A stretch of 64,000 nucleotides of DNA from an uncultured Clostridia bacterium (lineage in GTDB: Bacteria; Bacillota; Clostridia; Christensenellales; Borkfalkiaceae): NCBI GenBank assembly GCA_947589085.1, contig CANPZD010000004.1:31020-95019 (forward strand), given 5' to 3'. Below are positions 24,428-33,371 of this stretch, piece after piece. The notes under the pieces were generated by a model, which searched no databases, was not told the DNA's origin, and saw only the letters and a list, made by a program, of their open reading frames with translations. Position 1 is the first letter of the stretch. Every line of letters starts with the position of its first letter. A program made the position numbers and the translations under genes.

Positions 24428-24454
24428 TGCACTTCGTTTTTTGTTTACGCATAA

Positions 24455-24480
24455 ACGATCCGCCCGCACGGGCGGCTCGT
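24455..24480 (-). terminator. Hairpin after the alpha/beta hydrolase gene
   Basis: ACGAGCCGCCCG/CGGGCGGATCGT on the minus strand right after the stop codon, followed by only TTTATG, so termination may be weak. Confidence 0.5.
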
Positions 24481-24481
24481 T

Positions 24482-25369
24482 TCAGTTTTGCTCGAAGAAT
24501 TCGAGGGGAACGTTCCACTTGCGCGCGCGGTCGCGTTTTTCGTTCAGAAACTCATGCCTGCTGTTTTCGAACAGCACAAGCGAAACGTGCTCCATCTTTG
24601 CCTTTTCCGTATAAAACCGATACAGTTTTCTGACCCCGTCCCCCATGTTTCCCACGGGATCTTCCGCGCCCGATACGAGCAGAACGGGAAGATCAGGATC
24701 CAGCCCGGCAATGTATTTTTTCGTATAGAGACTCTTCAGGCCCTTGAAAAAATCCTTATAGAACCGGAACGAACAGGTGAATCCGCAAAAGGGATCTTCC
24801 GCATAGGCCGCGTTGTTCTCCTCATCGGCGGAGAGCCACTGACCGTCCTCGAATCGTTTTGCATATGCGCCGAAAGAGAGCTTTTCGATCAGTTTCGCGG
24901 GTTTTTTCGCGCCGAGAAACGCGCAGCCGAGCGAGGCGACCGCAGACCCGAGGCGGACCTCGAAATCTTTTTTGTAAGAGCTTCCCGCGATCACCGCCCC
25001 GTCCAGCTTGTCCCCGTATTCGGAAATATAGCTCTGCGCAAGAAACGAGCCGTAGGAAAACCCGAACAAGAAATGCCGAAGTCCCGGATATTTCGCACGA
25101 TAATGATCGGTGATCGCGGCCTCGTCGCGCACGGTATCGGCAAACATGTCGCCCGCGCGATATCCGAGCGTATCCGGATCCGTTTTCCCGTGGCCGCGAT
25201 GATCGTCCGCCACCACGAGATACCCGTGCGCATTGAGAAACCGCGCAAAATCCGCGTACCGCGCGCCGTGTTCCGTCATGCCGTGCACGATCTGCACGAT
25301 CCCCTTCGGCTGCGCGACCTCCGTCCATTCATGGACGTATAGTTCCGTTCCGTCGAAACTTGTGATCAT
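24482..25369 (-). CDS. Alpha/beta hydrolase (monoacylglycerol lipase-like)
   Basis: 295 residues. Serine hydrolase of the Hydrolase_4 (serine aminopeptidase S33) group: oxyanion segment VHGMTEHGARY (about 28-38), nucleophile elbow GFSYGS with Ser105, acid Asp237 in GAEDPVG and base His272 in SRHEF. It probably cleaves lysophospholipid or monoacylglycerol esters in the cytoplasm; no signal peptide is present. GGGGGA precedes the ATG. Single gene; I could not place its promoter. Confidence 0.85.
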   Translation of the reverse strand: MITSFDGTELYVHEWTEVAQPKGIVQIVHGMTEHGARYADFARFLNAHGYLVVADDHRGHGKTDPDTLGYRAGDMFADTVRDEAAITDHYRAKYPGLRHFLFGFSYGSFLAQSYISEYGDKLDGAVIAGSSYKKDFEVRLGSAVASLGCAFLGAKKPAKLIEKLSFGAYAKRFEDGQWLSADEENNAAYAEDPFCGFTCSFRFYKDFFKGLKSLYTKKYIAGLDPDLPVLLVSGAEDPVGNMGDGVRKLYRFYTEKAKMEHVSLVLFENSRHEFLNEKRDRARKWNVPLEFFEQN

Positions 25370-25470
25370 AATATCCCCCTTTGCCCCTCGGATCGCTTTG
25401 ATTTATTTTCGCTTAAAAAGGCCTTTGCCATATTATGTCTCCATATCCAGAATCCCACTCGGATAAAAAC

Positions 25471-25499
25471 TTGATTTGAATGCCGCGGCATGGTATACT
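25471..25499 (+). promoter_or_regulatory. Promoter of the NlpC/P60 lipoprotein gene
   Basis: TTGATT (25471-25476), 17 bp, TATACT (25494-25499), about 25 nt before the start codon. Confidence 0.82.
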
Positions 25500-25524
25500 G
25501 ATTGGCTGGTCCAAGGAGGGATAT

Positions 25525-26340
25525 ATGAAGAAACAATTCTTGTCGTTATTGCTTGCCGCGGGCCTTTTCGCCTTTCCCCTTGCCGCATGCGCCGAAAACG
25601 CGCCCAAAGACGGCGGGAATGTGCCGCAATGCCCGGAACAAACCGCGCCGGAACTCGATCCGCCCGCGGCGACCGAGCCGCCCGCCATGCCCGAGGAACC
25701 CGCCGTCGCAACGTACGTTTCCGTGCTTGCGAACGGGCTGAATGTCCGCACGGGCGCGGGAACTTCCTACGCTTCGCTGGGGCAGGTGGAAAAAGGCGTA
25801 CTGCTCGCACGCGGCGCGCAGCGGGACGGTTGGTTCGAAACGCAGTTCCGCAACAGAAAGGCATATGTCAGCGCCGATCCCCGTTTCACCGCCCTTACGA
25901 CCCTCGAAGAGGGATGCGACGAAGCGGAACGCGTGATCGCGCAGGGGCTGAAAGTTTTAGGCACCCCCTATGTGTACGGCGCGATCCGTCTGCACGACGG
26001 AACGGGCCGCAAACTCTCCGGATTTTCCGAAGATCGTTTCGATTGTTCCTCGCTCATGCAATATATCTTCTATTTCGGAGCGGATATCCTGCTCGATATG
26101 AATACCCGCACGCAAATCAGACAGGGACGCCATGTCGAACAGAGCGAGTTGCGGCGGGGAGATCTGATGTTCTTTACGAACGACGCGCGCCGCGGCAACG
26201 CGGGCATCGAGCGCGTGGGACATGTCGCGCTGTATCTCGGAGACAACTACATTCTGCATACGGCCTCCGATTATGCGAAGATCGAGCAGATCTCCGCAAA
26301 ACGGTGGAGCTACTTTCTCGAAGCGAGAAGAATGTTCTGA
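25525..26340 (+). CDS. SH3b and NlpC/P60 cell-wall hydrolase lipoprotein
   Basis: 271 residues from ATG 25525, with AAGGAGG upstream. The lipoprotein signal ends in LAAC (Cys22). A Pro/Glu-rich linker (25-62) leads to a bacterial SH3 domain (about 64-118, GLNVRTGAGTSYASLG). The C-terminal NlpC/P60 domain holds the catalytic Cys174 in FDCSSL, His233 in GHVALYLGD and His245 in ILHT. It is likely a peptidoglycan endopeptidase cutting gamma-D-Glu-linked peptides at the cell surface. Convergent with rsmA. Confidence 0.9.
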   Translation: MKKQFLSLLLAAGLFAFPLAACAENAPKDGGNVPQCPEQTAPELDPPAATEPPAMPEEPAVATYVSVLANGLNVRTGAGTSYASLGQVEKGVLLARGAQRDGWFETQFRNRKAYVSADPRFTALTTLEEGCDEAERVIAQGLKVLGTPYVYGAIRLHDGTGRKLSGFSEDRFDCSSLMQYIFYFGADILLDMNTRTQIRQGRHVEQSELRRGDLMFFTNDARRGNAGIERVGHVALYLGDNYILHTASDYAKIEQISAKRWSYFLEARRMF

Positions 26341-26346
26341 TAAAAC

Positions 26347-27180
26347 CTATCGCAGCAAGTTCCGATCCGTGAGAATATCCGCAAGTTTTGCGAACTGTTC
26401 GGGCGGAAGCGTCTCGCCGCGCGCGTTCGGGGCGACGCCCGCTTCCGCAAGCGCCTCTTCCGCCTGTTTTCGGGAGAGGCGGAACGCATTCACGAGGTTG
26501 TTTTCCAGCGTCTTTCTCCGCGAAGAAAATGCGGCCCGCACGACGTTCCGGTACGCCTCTTCGCTCCTGACCGGAAACCGCTCCCCGAATTCGATGCGCA
26601 CGACCGCGGAATCCACGTTGGGGCGGGGGGTGAACAGCGTCCGCGAGACCTTCCGCACGATTTCGCATTTCCCCCTGCGCGCGATCGCGGCCGTGACCGC
26701 GCCGTACTCCGGCGTCCCCGCCTGCGCCGCAAACCGGGCGGCGACCTCCTCCTGCACCATCACGGTAATGCCGCGGCAGCGCTTCGCCTCCTCGACGAAC
26801 CGCATCACGACCGGCGTCGTGATGTAGTACGGAAGATTGGCCGCGACCGTGTATTCCCCGAGCTTCTCTTCGAGCGCGGCAAGATCGCACTTCGAAAAAT
26901 CTCCGAAGATCACCTCGGCGTTCTTTACGCCCGCAAGCGTCTCTTCGAGCACGGGACGAAGCGTTTCGTCGATCTCGAATGCGACGACGCGCCGGGCGCA
27001 TTCCGCAAGCGCCCGCGTGAGCGATCCGGCGCCCGCGCCGATCTCGAGCACGACGGTATTTTCATCCACGCCCGCGTCCTGCACGATCGCGCGGAGCAGA
27101 TTGGGATCGCTCAAAAAATTCTGTCCGTATTTTTTCTTGAAGCCGAACGCGTGGCGGGCAAGGATCTCGCGGATTTCCAT
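26347..27180 (-). CDS. rsmA: 16S rRNA A1518/A1519 dimethyltransferase
   Basis: 277 residues from the ATG at 27178-27180 (GAGAGGAAA upstream). Dimethylates two adenosines in helix 45 of 16S rRNA. The KKYGQNFLSDPNLL start, the SAM motif EIGAGAGSLT and the catalytic NLPYYITTPV are all standard. An upstream in-frame GTG (27213) is possible but lies far from any SD. Transcribed from its own promoter, through a leader with a strong hairpin. Confidence 0.95.
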   Translation of the reverse strand: MEIREILARHAFGFKKKYGQNFLSDPNLLRAIVQDAGVDENTVVLEIGAGAGSLTRALAECARRVVAFEIDETLRPVLEETLAGVKNAEVIFGDFSKCDLAALEEKLGEYTVAANLPYYITTPVVMRFVEEAKRCRGITVMVQEEVAARFAAQAGTPEYGAVTAAIARRGKCEIVRKVSRTLFTPRPNVDSAVVRIEFGERFPVRSEEAYRNVVRAAFSSRRKTLENNLVNAFRLSRKQAEEALAEAGVAPNARGETLPPEQFAKLADILTDRNLLR

Positions 27181-27256
27181 GCTTTTCCTCTCATAGGCGC
27201 GCTTCCGCCGCACAAACTGCGTGGGAGGAAGCGATCCTCCTTACAAATGATAACAA

Positions 27257-27281
27257 GGGCCGAAGCGTCACGCTCCGACCC
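27257..27281 (-). terminator. Hairpin in rsmA leader / after the SpoIVFB-like gene
   Basis: GGGTCGGAGCG-TGA-CGCTTCGGCCC is followed by TTGTTATC. It lies between the rsmA promoter and start codon, so it may both end the upstream operon and attenuate rsmA. The rest of 27181-27335 holds only the promoter and a second hairpin (CGCTTCC..GGAAGCG). Confidence 0.5.
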
Positions 27282-27300
27282 TTTGCGTTTGCCTGAATGC

Positions 27301-27329
27301 ATTATACCACGGCGCGCGCAAAATTTCAA
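27301..27329 (-). promoter_or_regulatory. rsmA promoter
   Basis: Minus strand: TTGAAA (27324-27329), 17 bp, TATAAT (27301-27306), just after the stop codon of the preceding gene. Confidence 0.82.
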
Positions 27330-27335
27330 GTTGTT

Positions 27336-28160
27336 TTATGCAGCCGAAAGCAGACTTCCGAGCGGCTCCGTATACGCCCCCCGCTGCAACGCGGCCAGAT
27401 ACTCTTCTTCCGGGATCTCTCCCAAAAATTCTCCCTCTTCGAACAGCAGAAACGTGAGATAGCGATCCTCGCGCAGAAAACGGATGGCGTCGCGCACGCG
27501 CAGCTTCGACGATACGGCGATCCGACGTTCCTCCACCCCGTGCTCGAACCGTTTGGGCGTAAAGACGATCCGTCCGTACTTTCCGCCGCCGAACGCGCCC
27601 GCCGCCAGCAGGACCGAAAAGGCAAGCGCCGTCCACTGCGGCTTGGAAAAACAGCTCAAAATAAAGAGAACGAGCACTCCCGCGGCGACGATCAGGCTGA
27701 TCGCGCAGCTGATCGCACGCGCACGTTTTTTGCCGATGGGGTCCAGAAAAAGCCGAAGCATACGGCCGCCGTCCAGCGGATACGCGGGAAGCAGGTTCAC
27801 GAAAAAGAGCGAAAAGGAGACGGTCGCCGCAAGCTCGGTAAAGGGATACGTTTCGGGATAGATCCACCAGAGCGCGACGAAGAAGATCCCCGTGGCCAGA
27901 TTGCAGAGCGGCCCCGCGGCGAGCACCGCAAGTTCCTGCCGCTTGCCGATGCCCGAGATATCGCCCGCGATCACCGCGCCGTAGGGCATGAGAACGATTT
28001 TATCGAGGGTATACCCGTATCTGTGCGCGGCATAGGCGTGCGCGCACTCGTGTTCGAGCGCCGCAAGGGTCGCCGCGAGAAACAGAATGAGGCCCCCCGT
28101 AAACGCAGTGAGCACGCCCACCGCCAGAAACAGCGGGTGGACGCGCAGCTTTGCTCTCAT
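27336..28160 (-). CDS. SpoIVFB-like site-2 metalloprotease (M50)
   Basis: 274 residues. Membrane-embedded zinc protease: HECAH (residues 37-41) in the first helices and the second ligand motif NLLPAYPLDGGR. After about six hydrophobic segments the C-terminal ~80 residues (RVRDAIRFLREDRYLTFLLF) look like a CBS-type nucleotide-binding domain, as in SpoIVFB. In sporulating bacteria SpoIVFB cleaves pro-sigma-K in the mother cell. The start overlaps the SpoIVFA-like stop (TGATG), which supports this assignment. Confidence 0.85.
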   Translation of the reverse strand: MRAKLRVHPLFLAVGVLTAFTGGLILFLAATLAALEHECAHAYAAHRYGYTLDKIVLMPYGAVIAGDISGIGKRQELAVLAAGPLCNLATGIFFVALWWIYPETYPFTELAATVSFSLFFVNLLPAYPLDGGRMLRLFLDPIGKKRARAISCAISLIVAAGVLVLFILSCFSKPQWTALAFSVLLAAGAFGGGKYGRIVFTPKRFEHGVEERRIAVSSKLRVRDAIRFLREDRYLTFLLFEEGEFLGEIPEEEYLAALQRGAYTEPLGSLLSAA

Positions 28161-28885
28161 CAGCTCCAGGAGATCCCTTCATCGTTCTTGACGACGTTCC
28201 GGATCAGATTTTCCCCGTCATAGAACATGATGCTCACGGCGCCCTCGCCGTCGCTGTGGGCAAGCGGCACATTCGTGCGCACTTTGTCCCCTTCGGCAAG
28301 ATAGACGTCGTCGATCCCGCTGATGATCGTCGTAAAGGAATCCGAATGGCGCAGGCGAATGGAATAGCCGTCCGTTGCGTTCCCGTAAACGGATTCCAGC
28401 GTCCCTTCCACGGGGGCGTAAACGGTGCACTCGGCCGTGAAGCTCATAACGCCCGTCTCGGAAACGGTGACTTCGGCGTCTACATATTCATTGACCACGG
28501 GCGAAAGTTTGAAATCGGAATAGACGCGGGCGTCCGCCGTCTGCGCATTCCCCTGGAAAAGCCCGCGCACAAAGGTGTTGATCGCGCTGTTCGGAATAAA
28601 CAGATTGGTCAAAAAGATCGTCGCGCAAAGAGCAATGACCGCGACAAGCTCGACGAGCAGAACTTTCCTTGCGGGACTGCGGCGGTTGACGGTCTGCATT
28701 TCGCGCTCGATCGGCTTGCTTTCTGCATAGGCGGGATCGCTTGCTTCCATCCGGTCGTTGACCTCTTTCACAAGCTGATCGGAGAGCGGCTCCTCTCTCC
28801 ACTTTTTCTTTTTTTCCTTTTTGCTGACGGTCACCGTTTCAACGGGAATTTCCAGCATTTCGGCATAACTGATCTCATCATTCAT
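28160..28885 (-). CDS. SpoIVFA-like regulatory membrane protein with degenerate M23 domain
   Basis: 241 residues from the ATG at 28883-28885 (AAGAGGTG upstream). A charged cytoplasmic N-terminus rich in Lys/Glu is followed by one membrane helix (about 76-96) and an external domain whose pattern GTLESVYGNATDGYSIRLRH resembles LytM/M23 but lacks the zinc-binding HxxxD and HxH residues. SpoIVFA has this layout and holds SpoIVFB inactive until engulfment. The gene pair order and overlap match spoIVFA-spoIVFB. A good sigma-E-like promoter lies upstream. Confidence 0.78.
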   Translation of the reverse strand: MNDEISYAEMLEIPVETVTVSKKEKKKKWREEPLSDQLVKEVNDRMEASDPAYAESKPIEREMQTVNRRSPARKVLLVELVAVIALCATIFLTNLFIPNSAINTFVRGLFQGNAQTADARVYSDFKLSPVVNEYVDAEVTVSETGVMSFTAECTVYAPVEGTLESVYGNATDGYSIRLRHSDSFTTIISGIDDVYLAEGDKVRTNVPLAHSDGEGAVSIMFYDGENLIRNVVKNDEGISWS

Positions 28886-28938
28886 ATAACACCTCTTGAA
28901 ATTGTGATTGCGGGGCGTCTTTTCCGCCGAGCTATAAC

Positions 28939-28968
28939 AATGTATGCAAAAAGATTTGCGAATAGAAG
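28939..28968 (-). promoter_or_regulatory. Candidate sigma-E promoter of the spoIVFA/B-like operon
   Basis: Minus strand: CTTCTATT (28961-28968), 14 bp, CATACATT (28939-28946). The -10 matches the sigma-E consensus CATACAHT exactly; the -35 matches 5 of 8. Sigma-E control is what is known for spoIVF operons. Confidence 0.55.
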
Positions 28969-29108
28969 AAAAAAAAGCTGTCGAATGCACGCGAGACCGC
29001 AAGATTTTCATACAATAACGGCGAAACTTTTTCGCTCCGCCGCGCGCCGCACGGAAACTTTGGAAGAAAACTACAAAGTCCTCCCGGCGGAAGAGGACTC
29101 TTTTCGCA

Positions 29109-29137
29109 TTGACATTTGCCTGGAAAGCCGCTATAAT
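29109..29137 (+). promoter_or_regulatory. Cysteine desulfurase promoter, leaderless
   Basis: TTGACA (29109-29114), 17 bp, TATAAT (29132-29137): full consensus. The ATG starts only 6 nt later, so transcription should begin at or within 1-2 nt of the start codon. Confidence 0.88.
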
Positions 29138-29143
29138 GAAGCT

Positions 29144-30238
29144 ATGAACGTCTATCTCGACCACGCGGCGGCAACGCCGCTGCTTCCCGAAGTATTCGAG
29201 GAAATGAAACCGCTTCTCTGCAGGGAGTTCGGCAACCCGGACTCTCTCCACGCATACGGAAGAAGAGCGGCCGCATATATCACGGACGCGCGCGACCGCG
29301 TCGCGCGCACACTCGGCGTTGCGCCCGGCGAAGTCTACTTCACCTCGGGCGGAACGGAGGCGGATAATTGGGCGGTGCGCTGCCTCGGCGCGGGCGACCT
29401 CGTTCTCTCCCCCATCGAGCATGCCGCCGTTCTCTCCTCCGCGCCTCTGCGCGGCGGGAACGTATTTATATGCCCCGTCGGGGAGGACGGCGTCGTGACG
29501 AAGGCGCATTTGGGGCGTACCATGCCCGAGCATGCGGGCATGGTGGCCGTGATGTCCGTCAATAACGAAACGGGGGTCGTGCAACCCGTCGAAGAGCTTG
29601 CAAGGGCGGCCCATGCCTGCGGAGCGCTGTTCTTTTCCGACTGCGTGCAGGCGGCATGCAGCCGGGATCTGAAACAAATAACCCGCGTCTGTGACGCGAT
29701 CTCCCTCTCCTCGCACAAGCTGGGCGGTCCCAAGGGCGCGGGCGCGCTCATCGTAAAAAAGGGAGTCCCGCTCAAACCTCTGATCGCGGGCGGAGAACAG
29801 GAACGCGGCCTGCGCGGTGGAACGGTGAACGTTGCGGCCGGCGTCGGATTTGCGTGCGCGCTGGAACTCGCCCAGCAGCGGCGCGAAGCGTTCTGCCGGC
29901 ATACGGGCGCGCTGCGCGATCTGTTTGAAGAGATCGTTCTCTCCGCGCTCGGCGGCGCGGTGCGGGTCGACGGAGAGGATCGTGCGCCGAATATTTCGCA
30001 TCTGACTTTCGAGGGCGGCGGCGCGGCGCTTCTGTCCCTTCTCGATCTCAAAGGCGTGGCGTGCTCGGCCGGCGCGGCATGCTCGGCCCACGCCTCTCTT
30101 CCCTCGCACGTGCTGCGGGCCATGGGCAGAACGGAAGAACAGGCCGCTATGGGATTGAGGTTTTCGTTCGGACCGAATACCACGGAACAAGAGACCGTGT
30201 ATGCGGCAAACGTTGTAGTCGATTGTCTGCGCCGATAA
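29144..30238 (+). CDS. Cysteine desulfurase (NifS/IscS class)
   Basis: 364 residues. PLP enzyme that turns cysteine into alanine and a protein-bound persulfide for Fe-S clusters and tRNA thiolation. It begins MNVYLDHAAATPLLPEV, carries the PLP-binding lysine in SSHKLGGPKG and the catalytic cysteine loop CSAGAACSAHAS. No iscU, iscR or thiI is adjacent; mnmA, a possible sulfur acceptor, is elsewhere in the window. The start codon is fixed by the promoter: upstream in-frame codons would lie before the transcription start. No SD is present. Confidence 0.92.
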   Translation: MNVYLDHAAATPLLPEVFEEMKPLLCREFGNPDSLHAYGRRAAAYITDARDRVARTLGVAPGEVYFTSGGTEADNWAVRCLGAGDLVLSPIEHAAVLSSAPLRGGNVFICPVGEDGVVTKAHLGRTMPEHAGMVAVMSVNNETGVVQPVEELARAAHACGALFFSDCVQAACSRDLKQITRVCDAISLSSHKLGGPKGAGALIVKKGVPLKPLIAGGEQERGLRGGTVNVAAGVGFACALELAQQRREAFCRHTGALRDLFEEIVLSALGGAVRVDGEDRAPNISHLTFEGGGAALLSLLDLKGVACSAGAACSAHASLPSHVLRAMGRTEEQAAMGLRFSFGPNTTEQETVYAANVVVDCLRR

Positions 30239-30253
30239 AAACAGCAAAAAAAA

Positions 30254-30281
30254 CCGGGGAATGTTTCCCCGGGATTTTTTT
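30254..30281 (+). terminator. Terminator of the cysteine desulfurase gene
   Basis: CCGGGGA-ATGT-TTCCCCGG followed by seven T. Confidence 0.88.
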
Positions 30282-30287
30282 ATGCGC

Positions 30288-31028
30288 TTATTGCCAATCG
30301 CACACGTTGACCCATTTTGCCAAAAACTCCTGCTCCTCCGGTTTTTTCTTGACCGACTGCGACGCCGCAACGATGGGAAGAATGCGCTGCACATACTGGA
30401 TCGCGGTGTCCGTTTTGAGACAGAAAAGTTTGAGATATTTTTCGGCGAGTTCGTCTTTGCCGTTCAGTTTGAAGATGAGATAGGTGCGCGCCGCGTCGGC
30501 GGAACCGTTGCCCTGTGTGGCGTGCGACCAATCGATGATATAGGGCGTGCCGTCCTTCGTCAGGATCACGTTGCTGGGCTGGTAATCCCCGTGGCACAGC
30601 TTCTTGTGGCGGGGAAGTCCGTCGAGCCGTACGTGCAGGTCGTAACGCACGGTCGCGGGGAAAGCGCTCGCCGAAATTTTGGCGTGCATCTTATCGCGCA
30701 GGTGCCCGAGAAGCGGCACTTTTTCCTTGCTCATGCGGATCTGCAGATCCACAAAAAAATCGAGATATTCATCCGTTTTTTCGGGATGCTTCTGCATGAG
30801 TTCTTCCAGCGTTTCCCCCTCGATGTATTCCCACACGAGCGACCATTTCCCGTCGATGACCGAAACGCCCAGAACTTTGGGAATATTTAGAGACGTCTCC
30901 TCCACGCGCGCCTGATTGAGCGCCTCGTTGAGGATATCCGCCTTCGAATAGCGGGCGTCGAACGATTTTACAAGGCGGTTGCCGTCGCGGAAAAGCTGCT
31001 TGCCCGCGCTTGTATGAATGAGTTCCAT
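30288..31028 (-). CDS. Aminoglycoside phosphotransferase-family kinase
   Basis: 246 residues from the ATG at 31026-31028 (AAGGAGGGA upstream). The catalytic loop LCHGDYQPSNVIL and the metal-binding IIDWSHATQG are those of the APH/choline kinase fold; EYIEGETLEELM is the hinge region. Members phosphorylate small molecules such as aminoglycosides, choline or sugars; nothing here points to drug resistance. Divergent from the beta-helix protein gene. Confidence 0.8.
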   Translation of the reverse strand: MELIHTSAGKQLFRDGNRLVKSFDARYSKADILNEALNQARVEETSLNIPKVLGVSVIDGKWSLVWEYIEGETLEELMQKHPEKTDEYLDFFVDLQIRMSKEKVPLLGHLRDKMHAKISASAFPATVRYDLHVRLDGLPRHKKLCHGDYQPSNVILTKDGTPYIIDWSHATQGNGSADAARTYLIFKLNGKDELAEKYLKLFCLKTDTAIQYVQRILPIVAASQSVKKKPEEQEFLAKWVNVCDWQ

Positions 31029-31071
31029 ATTTCCCTCCTTAACGGCGGACCTCACCGCCTTGTTTGTTCGT

Positions 31072-31100
31072 ATTATACCCGAAAATCCTCCTTTCGTAAA
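31072..31100 (-). promoter_or_regulatory. Kinase gene promoter
   Basis: Minus strand: TTTACG (31095-31100), 17 bp, TATAAT (31072-31077). Confidence 0.75.
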
Positions 31101-31191
31101 TACCTTTGCGAAAAAATTTTGCGCTTTGCGTCAAAAAAATCCCCGCGCCTTTACGGGAAATTTATTTGCGGAAATCTCTATGGCCATGTCC

Positions 31192-31220
31192 TTGCTTTTT
31201 CGCGGGACCCGTGCTATACT
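31192..31220 (+). promoter_or_regulatory. Promoter of the secreted beta-helix protein gene
   Basis: TTGCTT (31192-31197), 17 bp, TATACT (31215-31220). Confidence 0.78.
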
Positions 31221-31278
31221 TCTCCTGAAAAGAAGATGCGTGCGCCGCGGAAGATACCGCCCGCAAAGAGAAAGGCTC

Positions 31279-33357
31279 ATGGAAAAGAAGAAAACCGTAA
31301 AGATCGTTGCGATCGCGCTTGCCGCCGTCATCGTCCTTGCGATCGCGTGCAGCATTCCCTTCCTGCTCCCCCGCGGGACGGAAGAGGTCTCCTATGAATT
31401 CGAAGCCCCGACGCTCAAAGACGAAGTCTCCTATCCCAAGTCCCACGACGGAAAAAACTACTATGTAGCAGCCGACGGAAAGGACATTGACCACGCCGAC
31501 GGCTCCATCGAAAATCCCTACAACATCGACGCGATCCGCTGGTTCACGCGCGACAAAAAAGAGGGCGACGAGCTAAAATTCAAGGCCGGCGACCAAATCC
31601 TATTAAAGCGCGGGGACGTCTTTGAAGACAATCTCGAGATCCGCTATTGCCACGGCGAACCCGACAACCCCATCACGATCGCAACCTACGGCGACGCGGC
31701 GGAAAGACCCCGCATTGTGATCGAACAGGATGTGCCCCGCTTGAGCGATTCCATCGGCATCGTGAGCGCCGTAATGCTCGTCCGCTGCTCGGATATCGTC
31801 GTCCGCGACCTCGAGGTCGAACTCAAATGGCATTCGAGAAAGACGACGAAAGACTGCGGCGTGGGCATCGTCGCCGAATACGACCATGCGAACGGAAATC
31901 GCTATCAAAATCTCTACATCGTGAACAATGTCGTCCACTCCGCGTGCTATGAAGAGCCGGAAAGACCTTTCTTTGCCAACACGGCGGGCATCAAGGTGAA
32001 CGGCTTCGAGGATTTCTACGACGACACGCCCGACGTCGGATATGTGATGACGGGCGTATGGTGTACGAACAACCTTGTCTACAACATCGGAAGGACGGGG
32101 ATCGGCGCGGGCGGCTGGATCCTGAACGACGGCATGATGCAGATGAAGTTCACCACCTTCTACGACGTGCATCTCGACAACAACGTCTGCTACAACATGG
32201 GCTGTTGCGGCATCAGCGCGGGCGCGGCGACGAACTGCACGATGAACCGCAACCTCATCCACGACGCCGGCGTCTATGTGTGCGGCGATTACGACGGGGA
32301 CGACCCGCCGCAGGAGGGCGAGGGCGGCATGATGTCCATCTGTTTGCGGGACGGCGAGATCGCGTATAACGAGGTGTATGATATCTACCGTCAGGGCACG
32401 CCTTACGACGCGATGGGCATCGACATCGACTGGAACTGCACGAATATCACCGTCAGATACAACCACACCTATAACTGCGAGGGGAGCGGCATCGCCACAA
32501 TGGCAAACGCGAACGGCAAGATCCTCAACAACCGCGTGGAGGACAATCTCGCCTATACCAACCAATACGGACAGATCGCGGTGTGCGACTATGTGCCGTG
32601 GGGGCCGCAAAACGTATTGTCGCGCGAATATATCCGCAAAAATTCGCCCGACCTGCTCGCACTCACCAACCTCGAAGTCGCCGAAAATCTCATCAAAGCC
32701 GCCCCCGAAAACGGAAAGAACGTCCTCGGCGAAGATATCAAAAAAAGCATGTTCCTTGCAAAAAAGGCAAACGGCGAGGAAGAATGGAAGGGAAACAACT
32801 TTCACGACAATCGCGTCGTCTACACGGGAAACGGCGACAATTTCTACTTCAACCGCGTGATCGACGAAACGTCGGAGACCAAGAACAAGGCGCATTGGTA
32901 CCGCTTTGCGGACAACAGGTACTTCGCCCCCTCCCTCTCCGCCTTCCCCTGCGTGGACACGACCCCGGACAACAAGATCAACGCCCAAGAAGGCGCGCTC
33001 CCCTACGTTTCGGAGGGCAGGACCTTTGCAAGCTGGCAGCTCCGCGACACCGGCTCCTCCTTCGAACGGTACGATCCCGACGCGACGCCGTCCTCCCCCA
33101 CGCAACAGAGGGCGTCTTTCCGCGACGGCGGACTGGAACTCTCATGGAAAGCGCCGAAAGGCGACGTCTGGCACTATAATATCTATAAGATCGCCGAAGG
33201 CGAAAAAGCCGATTATCGCAACCTTCTCGGACAGACAAAGACCGCGTCTTATACATATATCCCCCAAGCAAAAGGCACGTTTTACATCGTCATTCAACCC
33301 GAAAGCAACACGGGGATCGTGGGCAAACCCGCTACGATCAGGATAACGCTCAAATAA
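31279..33357 (+). CDS. Secreted right-handed beta-helix (pectate lyase-like) protein
   Basis: 692 residues. An N-terminal hydrophobic stretch (about 9-30) serves as signal or anchor. The bulk shows parallel beta-helix rungs with repeated N-x-(I/V) patterns: NNLVYNIGRTGI, NNVCYNMGCCGIS, NRNLIHDAGV, YNEVYDIYRQ, YNHTYNCEGSGI, NNRVEDNLAY. Cys-rich stacking in the helix (CYNMGCCG) is notable. The C-terminal ~90 residues (SWKAPKGDVWHYNIYK) look like a fibronectin type III domain. It is likely a polysaccharide lyase or glycan-binding enzyme; the substrate is not predictable. A single gene. Confidence 0.8.
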   Translation: MEKKKTVKIVAIALAAVIVLAIACSIPFLLPRGTEEVSYEFEAPTLKDEVSYPKSHDGKNYYVAADGKDIDHADGSIENPYNIDAIRWFTRDKKEGDELKFKAGDQILLKRGDVFEDNLEIRYCHGEPDNPITIATYGDAAERPRIVIEQDVPRLSDSIGIVSAVMLVRCSDIVVRDLEVELKWHSRKTTKDCGVGIVAEYDHANGNRYQNLYIVNNVVHSACYEEPERPFFANTAGIKVNGFEDFYDDTPDVGYVMTGVWCTNNLVYNIGRTGIGAGGWILNDGMMQMKFTTFYDVHLDNNVCYNMGCCGISAGAATNCTMNRNLIHDAGVYVCGDYDGDDPPQEGEGGMMSICLRDGEIAYNEVYDIYRQGTPYDAMGIDIDWNCTNITVRYNHTYNCEGSGIATMANANGKILNNRVEDNLAYTNQYGQIAVCDYVPWGPQNVLSREYIRKNSPDLLALTNLEVAENLIKAAPENGKNVLGEDIKKSMFLAKKANGEEEWKGNNFHDNRVVYTGNGDNFYFNRVIDETSETKNKAHWYRFADNRYFAPSLSAFPCVDTTPDNKINAQEGALPYVSEGRTFASWQLRDTGSSFERYDPDATPSSPTQQRASFRDGGLELSWKAPKGDVWHYNIYKIAEGEKADYRNLLGQTKTASYTYIPQAKGTFYIVIQPESNTGIVGKPATIRITLK

Positions 33358-33371
33358 CGGGAAAACTTTGC

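Noticed and set aside
28160..30394. A 744-codon minus-strand frame containing the SpoIVFA-like gene
   Set aside because: Only the last 241 codons from the ATG at 28885 make sense; the upstream part is antisense to the cysteine desulfurase.
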